64,000 bases of DNA, from NCBI GenBank assembly GCA_016584495.1, contig WAID01000013.1, positions 1,364,001 to 1,428,000 on the forward strand, written 5' to 3'. The position numbers and the translations under genes were made by a program. This stretch comes from Celoporthe dispersa (Eukaryota; Ascomycota; Sordariomycetes; Diaporthales; Cryphonectriaceae). A model generated the notes under the pieces. It saw only the letters and a list, made by a program, of their open reading frames with translations. It searched no databases and was not told the origin of the DNA. Below, piece by piece: positions 35,281-45,263 of the stretch (its first letter is position 1; each line of letters begins with the position of its first letter).

Positions 35281-35517
35281 CGCGCCCCCTGTGTGTCTTA
35301 TTTGCCCCTAACACTATACGCACCAACTCCCTTCCTCTTCAAATAGTATCCCTCGGACTCCTCGGCGGAAGCAAGAAATGTGTCCGACAACCCACGGGTT
35401 CTGATTTATATTCTCTCTGGCCTCACTTCACACCCACCAAGTTCTGCCATCCTTCTTTGTTGTTTGTTCCGCCGCCCAACCCCCTTCGACCCTCCTCAAC
35501 TGCACAATTCCAACAAG

Positions 35518-37414
35518 ATGAGCCAGGACGAGAAGCGCTCGCCTTCCCCTTCGAAGGTGGAGGCGGCGCAAGAGCCGCACCACATCCAGAATGAATACGC
35601 CGTGCGTATAATGAACATGCCTCTCCAGCTATGATGAATAGTATCTGACTCTGGTCCCAGCAGGACGGCGTCGATCAGCTCTCTGAGGAGCATCGGCAAT
35701 TTCTTCTGCAGAGACATGGGACGTTGGACCTTGAGCCAATACCCGACATGACAGACGCAGACCCGTATAATTGGTCGCAGAAGAAGGTGAGAGAAAAGAC
35801 TACGAGAGCATCCACGGAAGGGAGGACCACTTTGCTAAACACCAATCTCCGTCTGCAGAAAATCGTCAACCTGATCCTCGTTGCGTTCCATGCCATGATG
35901 GGAACCTTTACAGCAGCGTGAGTAACACTCGCCTTCCAAAACATACCCACGTTACACTCTTGTCGATCACCTTTACACATGTCAATTCGGGAGATGTTAA
36001 TATGGCCGAAAATTAGAGCGATTATGGCTGCATTTGTGAACATCGCCGAGGACCTTGACATCGAGGTACAGACTGCCAGCTACCTCACCTCGCTGGTCAT
36101 CTGCATTCTTGGTATCGCCCCCCTGCTCTGGCGGCCGCTCTCGCAACGGTACGGACGACGACCGATCTTCCTTGTCTCTTTGATTTGCAGTCTGGTTGGA
36201 AACATTGGCTGCGCCAATTCCCACTCCTATGGCACCATGGGGCTGTGCCGTGCCATCACGGCTTTCTTCATCTGCCCCGCCGCCGCCATAGGATCTGGTG
36301 TCGTCGCCGAGACCTTCTTCCAGAAGGAGAGGGCGAGGTACATGGGCATCTGGACCATCATGGTCACCCTCGGTGTCCCAGTGGCCCCTTTCATCTTTGG
36401 TTTCGTCGCCTTGAGGGTTGGCTACCGATGGATCTACTACATCCTCGCCATCGTGAGTTTGAAATGGATCCCCGACCGCTTCATTTCTCTTTCTCCTAAC
36501 GAAATGCTCCTTTTATCCAGACAAATGCCGTGCAGTTCGTCCTCTACTTCTTCTTCGGCCCGGAGTCTCGCTACATCCGTGGCGATGAGGTCCCCGAGAC
36601 CGAGAGGCACAAGTCCGACTTCAAGAAGCAGTATGCCAGCTTCCGACGCATCGACAAGTCGCCCTTTACCTTCTATGACTTTGTCGAACCCCTCGCGCAC
36701 GTGGCGCACCCGTGCGTCGTCATCCCTGCCGTGGCCTACGCGATGGAGTTCCTGTGGACCAGCATCATGGTCACCGTCGAGATTCCTCAGCTGTTCCCCG
36801 AGCTCTTCAACTTCAACACGCAGCAGAACGGCCTGCAGATGATCGCTGTCATCGTTGGCACCATCATCGGTGAGCAGGTTGGAGGTCGCATGTCGGATCT
36901 GTGGATGTCGATGCGCCGCCGCAAGCTGGGTGGCCGCAACCCCGACCCTGAGTACCGCCTCTGGCTGAGCTACTTCGGCTTCGCGCTCTGCATCATCGGC
37001 GTTGTGGTCTTCCTAGTGCAGCTGTACTATGCTGGCACTACCTGGAATGTCACTCCCCCTCATCGGCGTCGGTATCTGCTCTGCTGGTAAGCACCCCTCA
37101 CTCCCCCTTCCCTTGCATTAGCTGCACATATTATGGCCCCTGTCTCTAACACGTGTCAACTTGCAGGCAACCAAATTGTCACTACCGTGCTGGTTACCTA
37201 CGCCGTGGACTGCTACCGAACAGATGCTGCCAGTGTTGGTGTCTTCATCACCTTCATCAGGCAGATCTGGGGTTTCATCGGACCCTTCTGGTTCCCTGAG
37301 CTCCTCGCCGCCGTGGGATACCGTGCGAGCGCCGGCATCGCGGTGGCGATGATGGTGGCTGTTTCCATCATCCCCGTGCTGGTCGTCCAGTGGAAGGGTC
37401 GCTCGTGGCGGTGA
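35518..37414 (+). CDS. MFS transporter, DHA1-type drug:H+ antiporter
   Basis: Six exons: 35518-35601, 35664-35786, 35859-35917, 36017-36452, 36521-37086 and 37167-37414. A hydrophilic N-terminus with DPYNWSQKK leads into TM1 (VNLILVAFHAMMGTFTAA). The motif A loop is PLSQRYGRRPIFLVS, and a 12-TM pattern follows with a long central loop after FFFGPESRYI. DHA1 proteins at the plasma membrane export drugs, polyamines or metabolites; the substrate is unknown. The frame has one extra base. In the C5 run at 37055-37059, removing one C gives WNVTPLIGVGICSAG, which splices at 37087/37166 into NQIVTTVLVTYAVDCYR. As written, exon 5 ends in PHRRRYLLCW followed by a stop. About 504 aa if corrected. Confidence 0.93.
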
Positions 37415-37862
37415 GGGGTGGTTGTCACCACTGATTGAGAAGGAGCGTAATGGTTGTCTTGTGTTTGTGGTTGCTAGGTCATGTTATTACGGCTTCAATA
37501 CCTCTTTTCCTCGATGATGAATTTGAGATTACACGATTTCCAGTAGCCATGTGATTGCCTGTCGACACTGCTCGTCTTACTGGTCTGTTGAGGTGACATT
37601 CTTGGTAAATTTCTAGGGTCGTCCTTTCCTCGCTCCCCCCACCACGATCAAGGAAGGAGCAGCTCTGATTACTGCACAGAGCTGATCTTTCCTCCAAAGC
37701 CCCGATAATCAAGCTCAAAAGGACAGCATCCCACTTCGATTTCGTGTTTATCTTCTTTCACAACAAACACCCAAATCCATCCGCCATCAAGCATTGCGGT
37801 CTTCCTCCACAATTCAAGGATCAAGCTTTCTTCTCCCTCAAATCACCTCCACTGTTTACAAG
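37415..37862. other. Intergenic between the MFS transporter and the 2EXR gene
   Basis: 3' flank of the transporter and promoter/leader of the 2EXR gene (both plus). The leader is C/T- and A-rich up to the ATG at 37863. Nothing else was seen. Confidence 0.5.
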
Positions 37863-38958
37863 ATGCAGAGTAATCAACTCTCTGCAGAGGTCGCTCAGGG
37901 CCCAACAACGTCACCTGTCGACGCGGCCAACGATCAGCATGCAAGTGGCGGCGGTGCTACGGAGACCATGATCCCCTCCAGCGCCCAGGCGACTCCGCAG
38001 TCTATGAAGATGGCTGGCACGGCAGACCGGTGCCTGGGTGGGAGCGCATCCCTAGCGCCAGCGCCCGATACGTCTGTCTACCTAGCATGCCCATCCGCTG
38101 AGACGTTCCTCTTGTACCCTAAGCTACCGACCGAGGTTCAGGATGCCATTTTGTCCAAGGCCCTGGACAACGAGCCACCCATGTTTCTAGACATTCGCCT
38201 GTGCGAAAAGGAGCCCCCTATGCCATCAATTGCACGCGTATCGAAGAAAACCCGGGAGCAGGTACACAGAATCATGAACCTCAAGAGACGAGGCTATCAT
38301 GTTGTCGAAGCAGGTGCGTGTGACCTCATGTTACACACACGCAGAGCGGACCTCTAACTGGATCATTTGTATAGAGCACGACACTAAGCCCCAGGTCTTG
38401 ATGAGGAGCTGCGACATGGCCCTCCTACCACCAAAATTCACAATAGAAAGCTTCAAGGGCGTTTCGTTGATGTGCTGCGAAGAAGCCGGTCACATCGGAG
38501 TCCTAGTCCCATCATATGGCGACACGGGGTACCCCGAAGTCTACTCTTTGTCCACCTCCCATCTCGAGAAGGCTAGCACCGTCGTTCAAGCACCCCCTCA
38601 GGTCACAGTCATTGACGATGCCCTCACCTTTGAACCGTACTTCGAGGGCCGTCTAGCGTTGGTGGACGGACCTTGCGTCATTGGCCGTTTCTTTCACGAG
38701 GGTAAGAACGTCACTAAGCCTATCGCCAAGCGCTGGTTCGGTACCGACATTATGACAATGCGTGGAATATTTGCAGTGGTCCGTGAACAAGTGGTGAGGA
38801 GCCGAGAACAAAACCAGTCAGGTTCGGGCCCGTATTTCCCGAACGTGAAAACAATGCGGCAATATGAGGCCCAGTGTAATTTGAACATACTTGTGCTGAT
38901 GACGGCGGCACAGGCTGAGGGCTTGATAAAACGCGACAAGTCGAGTCAGGCGCCTTAG
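37863..38958 (+). CDS. 2EXR-domain protein
   Basis: Two exons, 37863-38313 and 38375-38958, with a clear CTAAC branch point in the intron, encode 344 aa. Residues 1-75 are Ser/Thr/Ala/Gln-rich. Then LLYPKLPTEVQDAILSKALD and a following MFLDIRLCEK-type strand match the start of the 2EXR domain, an F-box-like module (FPKLPxELRxxIW) greatly expanded in Pezizomycotina and of unknown biochemical role. The remainder, for example PKFTIESFKGVSLMCCEEAG and LALVDGPCVIGRFFHEGKN, fits the longer family members. It probably mediates protein interactions. Convergent with the GCR1_C gene, with 371 bp between stops. Confidence 0.75.
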
Positions 38959-39329
38959 AAGACTGGGCAGGAGATGAGTGGGCATCATGGGCATCATGGG
39001 CTTGTTCGTCATCAGTCACTAGTTTAAGACAGACCAAGCCTGAAGTATTTTTATAAATCAGAAAACAAGGGGGTATAGAAAGCAAGTTCTGTTGACCGAA
39101 GTAGGCGTAGTTGCAAAGTGGCCTCCCCATCTACGAAGAAAAATTTCTGGAGTACGCTAGGTAACCTGTAACATAATTATATGCCGTGATGTACCAAAGC
39201 GAGGTGACCGTAGCTATTCCTTCAGGATCGGAAAATAACCTAGTCCCTGTTGGCAAGACGCTATAGAAGGTCAACGAAGGCAGCAAGAAGTCTGCAGCAA
39301 TTATGTTCTCTTTAAACGCGTCAGCCACG
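38959..39329. other. Convergent intergenic region
   Basis: Shared 3' flank of the 2EXR and GCR1_C genes. It contains a GGGCATCAT direct duplication at about 38980-38999. No gene was seen. Confidence 0.5.
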
Positions 39330-40458
39330 TCACACCCCTTGGTCGCCATGCATGGCCTGTTTGGCCGCGATAGCAGCCTCCTGAGCTCCTTTCCACTGCT
39401 TCTTGGTCTGCCTCCGATCGTCCAGCAATATGCGGCTTAGCCAGTGCAGGGAGCGCCCGTGGCGCATCTTCTCCACCTCCATGACTGCGGATTCCTCGTC
39501 GATGTCGTCGGCCATGTACTTCCTGATCTGGTCCACGATCGCCTTTTGCCGACCGTACCACAGCCGGATCCTGGGACCCGAGCGCCAGCGCGGACCCCAA
39601 ATCGCGTCGAGGGACTCTAACGAGGGGTTGCCGTGGCGGCCGTAGCGGTACTCCTCCCAGACCTCCGCGACCGTGTCCAGGCTGCTCTGCTCAACCACAG
39701 GCGCTTCGCCCGGGTTCGGGGAGGGTATGATCCTCAACTCGACCTTGCTCTGCGGCTTGCGGGTGGATGCAGGGCTGTAGAGGACGGCCGAGCTTGGTGT
39801 TCGGACGGAGGGGGGTTCGGCAGTGGGGATGCCGTCGGGCGTGGGTGTCAGGGTTGGGCCTCTCGCTGGAGCTGCTGCTGCTGCGATCCGAGTCGGCGCG
39901 GAGAAGTCGCGGTGGGGAGCGGCGTTCGACGAAGCATTTTCGACAGCTTTCTCGTGGTCGAGGCTCGCCGGCGGCACCGTAGGAGATTGAGGGGTCGTGA
40001 TGGTAGCGACGTTCTGCCGGCGAATAGGTTGTCAGCTCGATTCAAGTAGGCTCTGGCTCGAGGAGAAGTCTCACACGCTGGAGAAAGCGGATCTGTGTTG
40101 CCTGGGAGTCTAGGTAGGAGCTGATAAGGCTCTTCATCTGATCAAGCTGGGTGCTGACGGCGGCATACTGGTTTCGAAGCTCGGTGACCTGCTGGGTATG
40201 GGATGCCTGCATGTTGTTGATGATGGAGATTAGCTCCTCGGGGCTCTTCCCCCAGAGCTGACTCGCTGCGACCTCTGAGGACGCTAGCAGCACCGGTGCA
40301 CAATCGCTGGGAAGGCTGCACTCAATAGCTCGCCGCTTGGGAGGGGCCATATTCAGATTGAGGGGCTCCTCGTCCTCGTCCTCGTCCTCAAGAGGTCGCT
40401 TGATAGAGACGTCATCACCACCATGAGCACGAAAGGAAGGACCATAAGAGTGCTCCAT
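39330..40458 (-). CDS. GCR1_C DNA-binding domain protein with coiled coil
   Basis: Two exons, 40458-40075 and 40013-39330, encode 355 aa with no frame break. The N-terminus has an acidic stretch, EDEDEDEEP, beside a basic PPKRRA. A coiled-coil-like segment follows, around SPEELISIINNMQ and TQLDQMKSLISSYLDSQATQ (residues 73-125). A Pro/Ala/Thr-rich linker leads to a C-terminal module, VAEVWEEYRYGRHGNPSLES, continuing WGPRWRSG and then a basic IRLWYGRQKAIVDQIRKYM. That is the pattern of the GCR1_C domain (yeast Gcr1, Hot1, Msn1; also fused to tyrosine recombinases in Crypton elements). It is probably a sequence-specific DNA-binding protein. No recombinase domain is present here. The ATG at 40458 is the first real ATG; the frame is open further upstream only from a non-ATG codon. 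Confidence 0.75.
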
Positions 40459-41079
40459 TATGGCAGGCAACTTAGCGATTAACAAATGTGAATACGGAAT
40501 GGCAAGACGTGGAGGCGTCGTGATAGCTTGCCATCGCCATACTTAGTATGCGCATATGGGCTCTCGCTGGCCATTTCGAACGTTGACGTTCAACTTGCCT
40601 TTTAGGCCATGCTAGTTCACCACGCATGGAACAAAGACCATGTCACTGAAGTACTGAAACTTGAGAAAGTACCTGTTAGTGGCTAGGTCCACCTGGTTGG
40701 CATCTGAGACAGGGGTCCTCCCCTCCCTTGCAGCGGTTTGTAAAACCAACGTCTTCACAACTCATGATTTTTATCAAGGCAAACTCTTAATAACCTACCA
40801 GATAGGGTTTCCAGATTGTTTATGCGGATATACCTACCTGTAGGAGTTACAACTTCTCGCAAGCTCCTCATCATCTCTGCCTGAGGAGGCTCAGAGTATG
40901 CACTAGTATGCAGAGCCACTGCAGCTATAGGCCTCCGGAAGGCTTAGCCACCGGCACTAGAGTTCCTGGCTGACCTTCCTCCTCTCGAGCTGGATATATT
41001 GCTGCCTTGCTTGCTAAATTTTTTCTCACTTCTTCTCAGCTCATGCTCTTCAGAGCCTCGACGAGAAGCATGTGTGGTC
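40459..41079. promoter_or_regulatory. Divergent intergenic region, GCR1_C gene / HET gene
   Basis: A 621-bp region between divergently transcribed genes. A palindrome-like CTCCGGAAG block and a CCTCCTCTCGAG stretch lie close to the HET gene side. No TATA box was confidently seen. Confidence 0.4.
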
Positions 41080-44000
41080 ATGGACTCCCGAAAACCAAGA
41101 GCGTTGGGTCGATCCCCTTGCGCTACCACACTAACTCCATACTACCCAAAGCTGCACAATCCACACCACTTTCGTGTGGTCAGCATTTCTCCTGGCCAGT
41201 GGAAAGACCCAATACAGTGCAGTCTTCTTCACCGTGAGCTTGACGAGCTCTCCACGGCCGGCTCATACAAGGCACTCTCATACGTTTGGGGTTCACCTGT
41301 CGTGAAAGACATCATCTATGTTGAGGACCACCCGGTAGAGATCACTCTCAACCTGTTCTGTGCTCTCCGTTACCTGCGGCAGACCGATCACAATGTTATT
41401 CTATGGGTGGACGCATTGGTAAGCTACTACTTTCCTAATGATGTGTCGGTCAGCCCCCTCCCTAGCCCACCTACTCACTAGCTCTTTGTCTCTTCGCCAT
41501 GATTTACTTCCTTCTCCCGCTACTTCTTCCAATCCCTACTGATGGGTAGTTTAGTGCATCAATCAGAAAGATGACAAAGAGCGGAGTCAACAGGTCAGGC
41601 TTATGCGGCAGATATATGAGCAAGCATTGGAGGTCATCGTTTTCATGGGCGATGGGCGAAGCTACAGAATCCAGCGCTCAGAGTTGACAGAACCACCAAT
41701 GTGTCCAAAGACGCACCTCTTTGGAGACAAACGAGACGAGGCCTTTCTGACCGAGTTTCTCGAGACTTATCGCTCCGCCAGGCCTAGATTACTTACATCA
41801 CCGGCCACCGCAGGCCTCTGCGCCATTAGCTTGGTGCGGCTCTTCTCAGACGAAGACAAGATCGAACATTTCTGTCGAAAGATTTTGGATCTTAGGGAAG
41901 CAGCCAGAAGGCATATATTCGAGTGTCTCAAGTTCTTTCTGGTTTGTCCATGGTGGAACAGGATTTGGGTCGTGCAGGAAGTCGCTGTGAGCAAAGACGT
42001 CGTCGTTCAATACGGCACCGTCTCTGCATGCTGGAAGATCTTCGTTGGAGCTGCTAATGTTATGTCCTCACGCCACAGAAGGACAGCAGCCTTGACAGAG
42101 CTGGAGCCCGAGAACCTAAAGGTCCTCGACCTATTGAATAGCCAGCTGTCCAATCTTGAGCGGACTCGACGAAGGTGGCTTGATGACGGGGGCACTGATC
42201 TTGGTCATCTTCTCCAGGAATTCTCGAACCGCGAAGCTAGTGACGACCGTGACAAAGTGTATGGGCTCCTCAGTCTTGCGAAACAGGGGCACGCGATACT
42301 ACCAAACTACGCACTCGACATCTTCCAGGTCTACAGGAATGCCTTCCTAGGTTCCGCCACAGCGGGTCCCTACTTAGCCTGCTGGGCCGGCGACCAGAAA
42401 CGCAAGAATCGTCGCGACCTCCCGTCCTGGGTCCCAGACTGGAGTCACGGTCTCGATATATCCGACAGACGCCGCATGGCCCTCCTTGATAAGTACAACA
42501 CAAAGACTCGATGGAAGCTCAAAGTCATCCATAAAGAGGAGGATTACTGGTATGCAGTCGGAGACGAAATGAAGCGACTTACGCATAGCATCAAGGAACA
42601 CAACAGAAAATTGCCACTGTCGTTACTCCCGGTCTTGCACTGGTACACCAGATGTCTTGAAGTGCGGATGACGGCCTTTGAATTCGGACTGTGCGAGACC
42701 TGTCTTTCTCGTATTCTCGGAAGCTTGGAATATTGTCAACAAGAATGCATTCTCCCACGGTCAGGAGAGGAAGATTGGCTTCGTTCACGCATCTCCCAGC
42801 TGCAGAGGTTTCCTCAAGTTGAGTGCAATCACTGGTACTGGCCCTCCGAAGGCTACCGGATCGATGCCAAGAAGGCGGACTGGCGTCCCTCCTTGACCAT
42901 GGGTTGGCTCCTGCAGAGGCTGCCCCTTTCGTCGTCAGGGTCAGAATCTCGAAAGCGCCGCATACAGGGCCTTGTCTACTGGATCGAATCGCTGTTACGT
43001 CGCGGCGATCTTGACTCCGATAGGGTGCGTACTCGAGACTCCGTCACAACTAATACGCTCACACCATTCGCGGAGCCGGGACGGGACCGCCAGAAGAAGG
43101 GGACCAGCCACTCTTTGAGCAGCCTCATTCATCAGTGCAAAATTCTTACTTCATTTTGCGGTACGTATTCTAAAAACCTGTCGGCCTAAGATGGCTAGGG
43201 CTTTACATTCCTTGGTTTCCTGTCTTTGGAGAGGTAGCCTCCTACATGCCCTCGAGGTAACGGATACACTCTCCCCCATTATATCACTTTCTATATCCGC
43301 AAGACCAGAGATACGGAGCCCACAAGAGCAGGATTCCCTTTCACACAGACACTCTCCCCTCCGCGATTGTCGTGGCTATACTACTTTCCTCATAGCCGTC
43401 TAAGTGTATTCTAACAGTCAAACAGATGCTGCAGGTGACAAAACCATTCCATGGGATCTATTCAGATGCTCCTATACCTTCCAGCAGGACGTTTCCTGGA
43501 TGAGTAATGTTCAGCGTATGAACCTGCGACCGGACGAAGAAGACGCGTCCTGGTGCGTGGCACCACCGATAGACCTAACTGTCGATGACCCAGAGAGGGT
43601 CCTCACTTTGCAGACCGTACTTCGCGATCGCATCATGAAGGTCGGTTCCAGGATGTTCGGGTGGTCAGACAAACAGGCAGCAACGCAAACCTTGAGGCGC
43701 TGGATGTGCCTCGCCGGCTCCTTAGGCTTGGAAAGCCATGGGGAAATATGCCTGGATCCTCAACGTCTCATGGATTTTGCACGGACTATTACAGGTGGAG
43801 CTTCTCTCGGCTTTGAGTCTGATCATGAGGGTGAGTTTGGTCCGCTGATCGACTGGCTGGAGAGGCTCTTTCTGCAAATTGAGGAGGCGCATGTCTCGTC
43901 ACGAAGGCAAGGGAGCCAAGACGTTAGGCTCCTGCGCATTCCTGCACAAGCCGGAGTATCTCTTCCCTCAAACGTCTCCGAGAGCCTTGCGCCGCCAAGC

Positions 44001-44384
44001 CCTTTTCTTGAGGCCATCGAGCTGGCAACGGATGGTCGGGTCTTCTTCGTATCTGAGAAGGGCACAACCGGTTTGGGGCCTGTGTCAATGCAGCCAGGAG
44101 ACACGGTGCACATATTCCCGGGAAGTCCTTTTCACTTTGTTCTCCGGAACATTGCCTCAGTATACCCAACTTCCCCGGTGGAACAGGTATTATGGTGTAA
44201 GGACAAGCATCTACCTGCTTTTGAGCTGATCGGAGACTGCTATCTGGACATCGACGACGGATTCAGTCCTGGTGGCACCGGCGAGGACGAGACAGCCTTA
44301 GAAGGATCTCTTCCTTATGAGCTGCTCGGGGCTGCTTATCTGAAGGACTCTCCCTGGAACGTACAAACTGTCACGCTCTTCTAG
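41080..44384 (+). CDS. Heterokaryon incompatibility (HET) domain protein
   Basis: Three exons, 41080-41418, 41555-43160 and 43426-44384, give 967 aa without frame errors. The HET domain is clear: YKALSYVWGSPVV near residue 66, LWVDALCINQKDDKERSQQV across the first intron (which falls right before CINQ, a common position), then MRQIYEQALEVIVFMGDG. The middle has FLVCPWWNRIWVVQEVAVSK and SDDRDKVYGLLSLA. The C-terminus, GRVFFVSEKGTTGLGPVSMQ followed by PGDTVHIFPG, PFHFVLR and FELIGDCYL, is the usual HET-protein tail. HET proteins can trigger cell death after fusion of incompatible hyphae, a form of fungal non-self recognition; most copies have no tested partner. No NACHT, ankyrin or WD40 partner domain is fused, and no obvious signalling gene sits beside it. 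Confidence 0.93.
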
Positions 44385-44720
44385 TACCCGTAATTCAAAG
44401 GAGCAAATCATATGTTTCCGCCCATACCTCAGACGTTTCAGGTGGCCCTGATGCCCGCAGTACCTCGAAGGCTACCTACGTGAGTAGTTCTCATATCTGC
44501 AAAGGTTTCGAAACCAAGGCAATACTTTCAGCGGGAAACATATCGCATCCAACAGATCAAAGACCGCGGTGAATTGATTTCAGATTATCGATTATACACC
44601 AATTAAGTCACAAGACACCCCCAGCCTGTTGACGCCTTTCCAAGCGCTGACTCATTAATCATTAACATCAAATGCCCCGGCCCCCCTTCTCCTGGCTCGT
44701 GGTTTCACTTGAACAGACAA
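44385..44720. other. Convergent intergenic region
   Basis: 3' flank shared by the HET gene and the minus-strand coiled-coil ORF. Nothing was recognised. Confidence 0.5.
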
Positions 44721-45263
44721 TCAAGACGAAACTATTATTGTAAGCCTCTGCATGAGGTTGTCGATGATCTCCCTGTGGCTCTGAACCTGCCTGCTCAGCC
44801 GTTCAAACTCGGCCTGCTGCTGCTGATAGTCTCTACGGGCCACCTCGCGGTCACGGAGGAGCGTCTGCAGCTGGATCTGGAGCTCCCTCCTCTGCGACCC
44901 GCTCGAGAAGTTCGAATCCCGCACCTGTTTCTGGCGGTCCTGGATCTCGCGCGTCCAGAAGTTCAGCTGTGCCTGGCGCTGCTGCAGCTCCAGCCGCCTG
45001 TCCCTCAGCAGCGGCTTGAGGTACTCATAGTCTGAGGTGTGGCTTTGCAGCTCGCCGAGCCATTGGAGGTCTTGGTGACTCGACCTGACGGATGGGTTCC
45101 TTGATGGGATGGTGGGTGGGGGCGTGGTATAGGACATGTGGCGAGCTTGGATGGGTGGTGTTGTATACGACATATGTCGGACTTGTGTCGGGGGAGTGTG
45201 GTGGATGATTTTGGTCCCGGTATGGGTTTGCTCGAACCACAGCCTGGTCTGGTGATCCAACAT
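44721..45263 (-). CDS. Small coiled-coil protein with duplicated N-terminal motif, unknown
   Basis: A single 180-codon ORF with ATG at 45263-45261. I recognise no named family. The first 60 residues contain a tandem duplication: HHTPPTQVRHMSY, TTPPIQARHMSY and TTPPPT, mirrored by near-identical 39-bp DNA units at about 45120-45200. Residues 85-175 are Gln/Arg/Leu/Glu-rich with heptad-like spacing (LKPLLRDRRLELQQRQAQL, RRELQIQLQTLLRDREVARR, FERLSRQVQSHREIIDNLMQ), predicting a long coiled coil. Third positions favour G/C, supporting coding. Possible roles include a scaffold or an HET-associated accessory protein; nothing in the sequence decides this. Confidence 0.5.
   Translation of the reverse strand: MLDHQTRLWFEQTHTGTKIIHHTPPTQVRHMSYTTPPIQARHMSYTTPPPTIPSRNPSVRSSHQDLQWLGELQSHTSDYEYLKPLLRDRRLELQQRQAQLNFWTREIQDRQKQVRDSNFSSGSQRRELQIQLQTLLRDREVARRDYQQQQAEFERLSRQVQSHREIIDNLMQRLTIIVSS

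Larger units (their letters stand above)
29566..35517. other. 6-kb gene-poor region
   Basis: Between the TB2/DP1 start and the MFS transporter I find no ORF with a recognisable domain or splice logic. The longest open frame is 32324-32926 (plus, 201 codons) with Cys/Trp/Arg-rich, non-conserved composition. 32125-32340 (minus) has a slightly protein-like stretch, TRIDVLAAMSCSPDSKF, but no partner exons. Several simple repeats lie in this region and are listed separately. No transposon coding sequence or terminal repeats were recognised. Confidence 0.5.
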
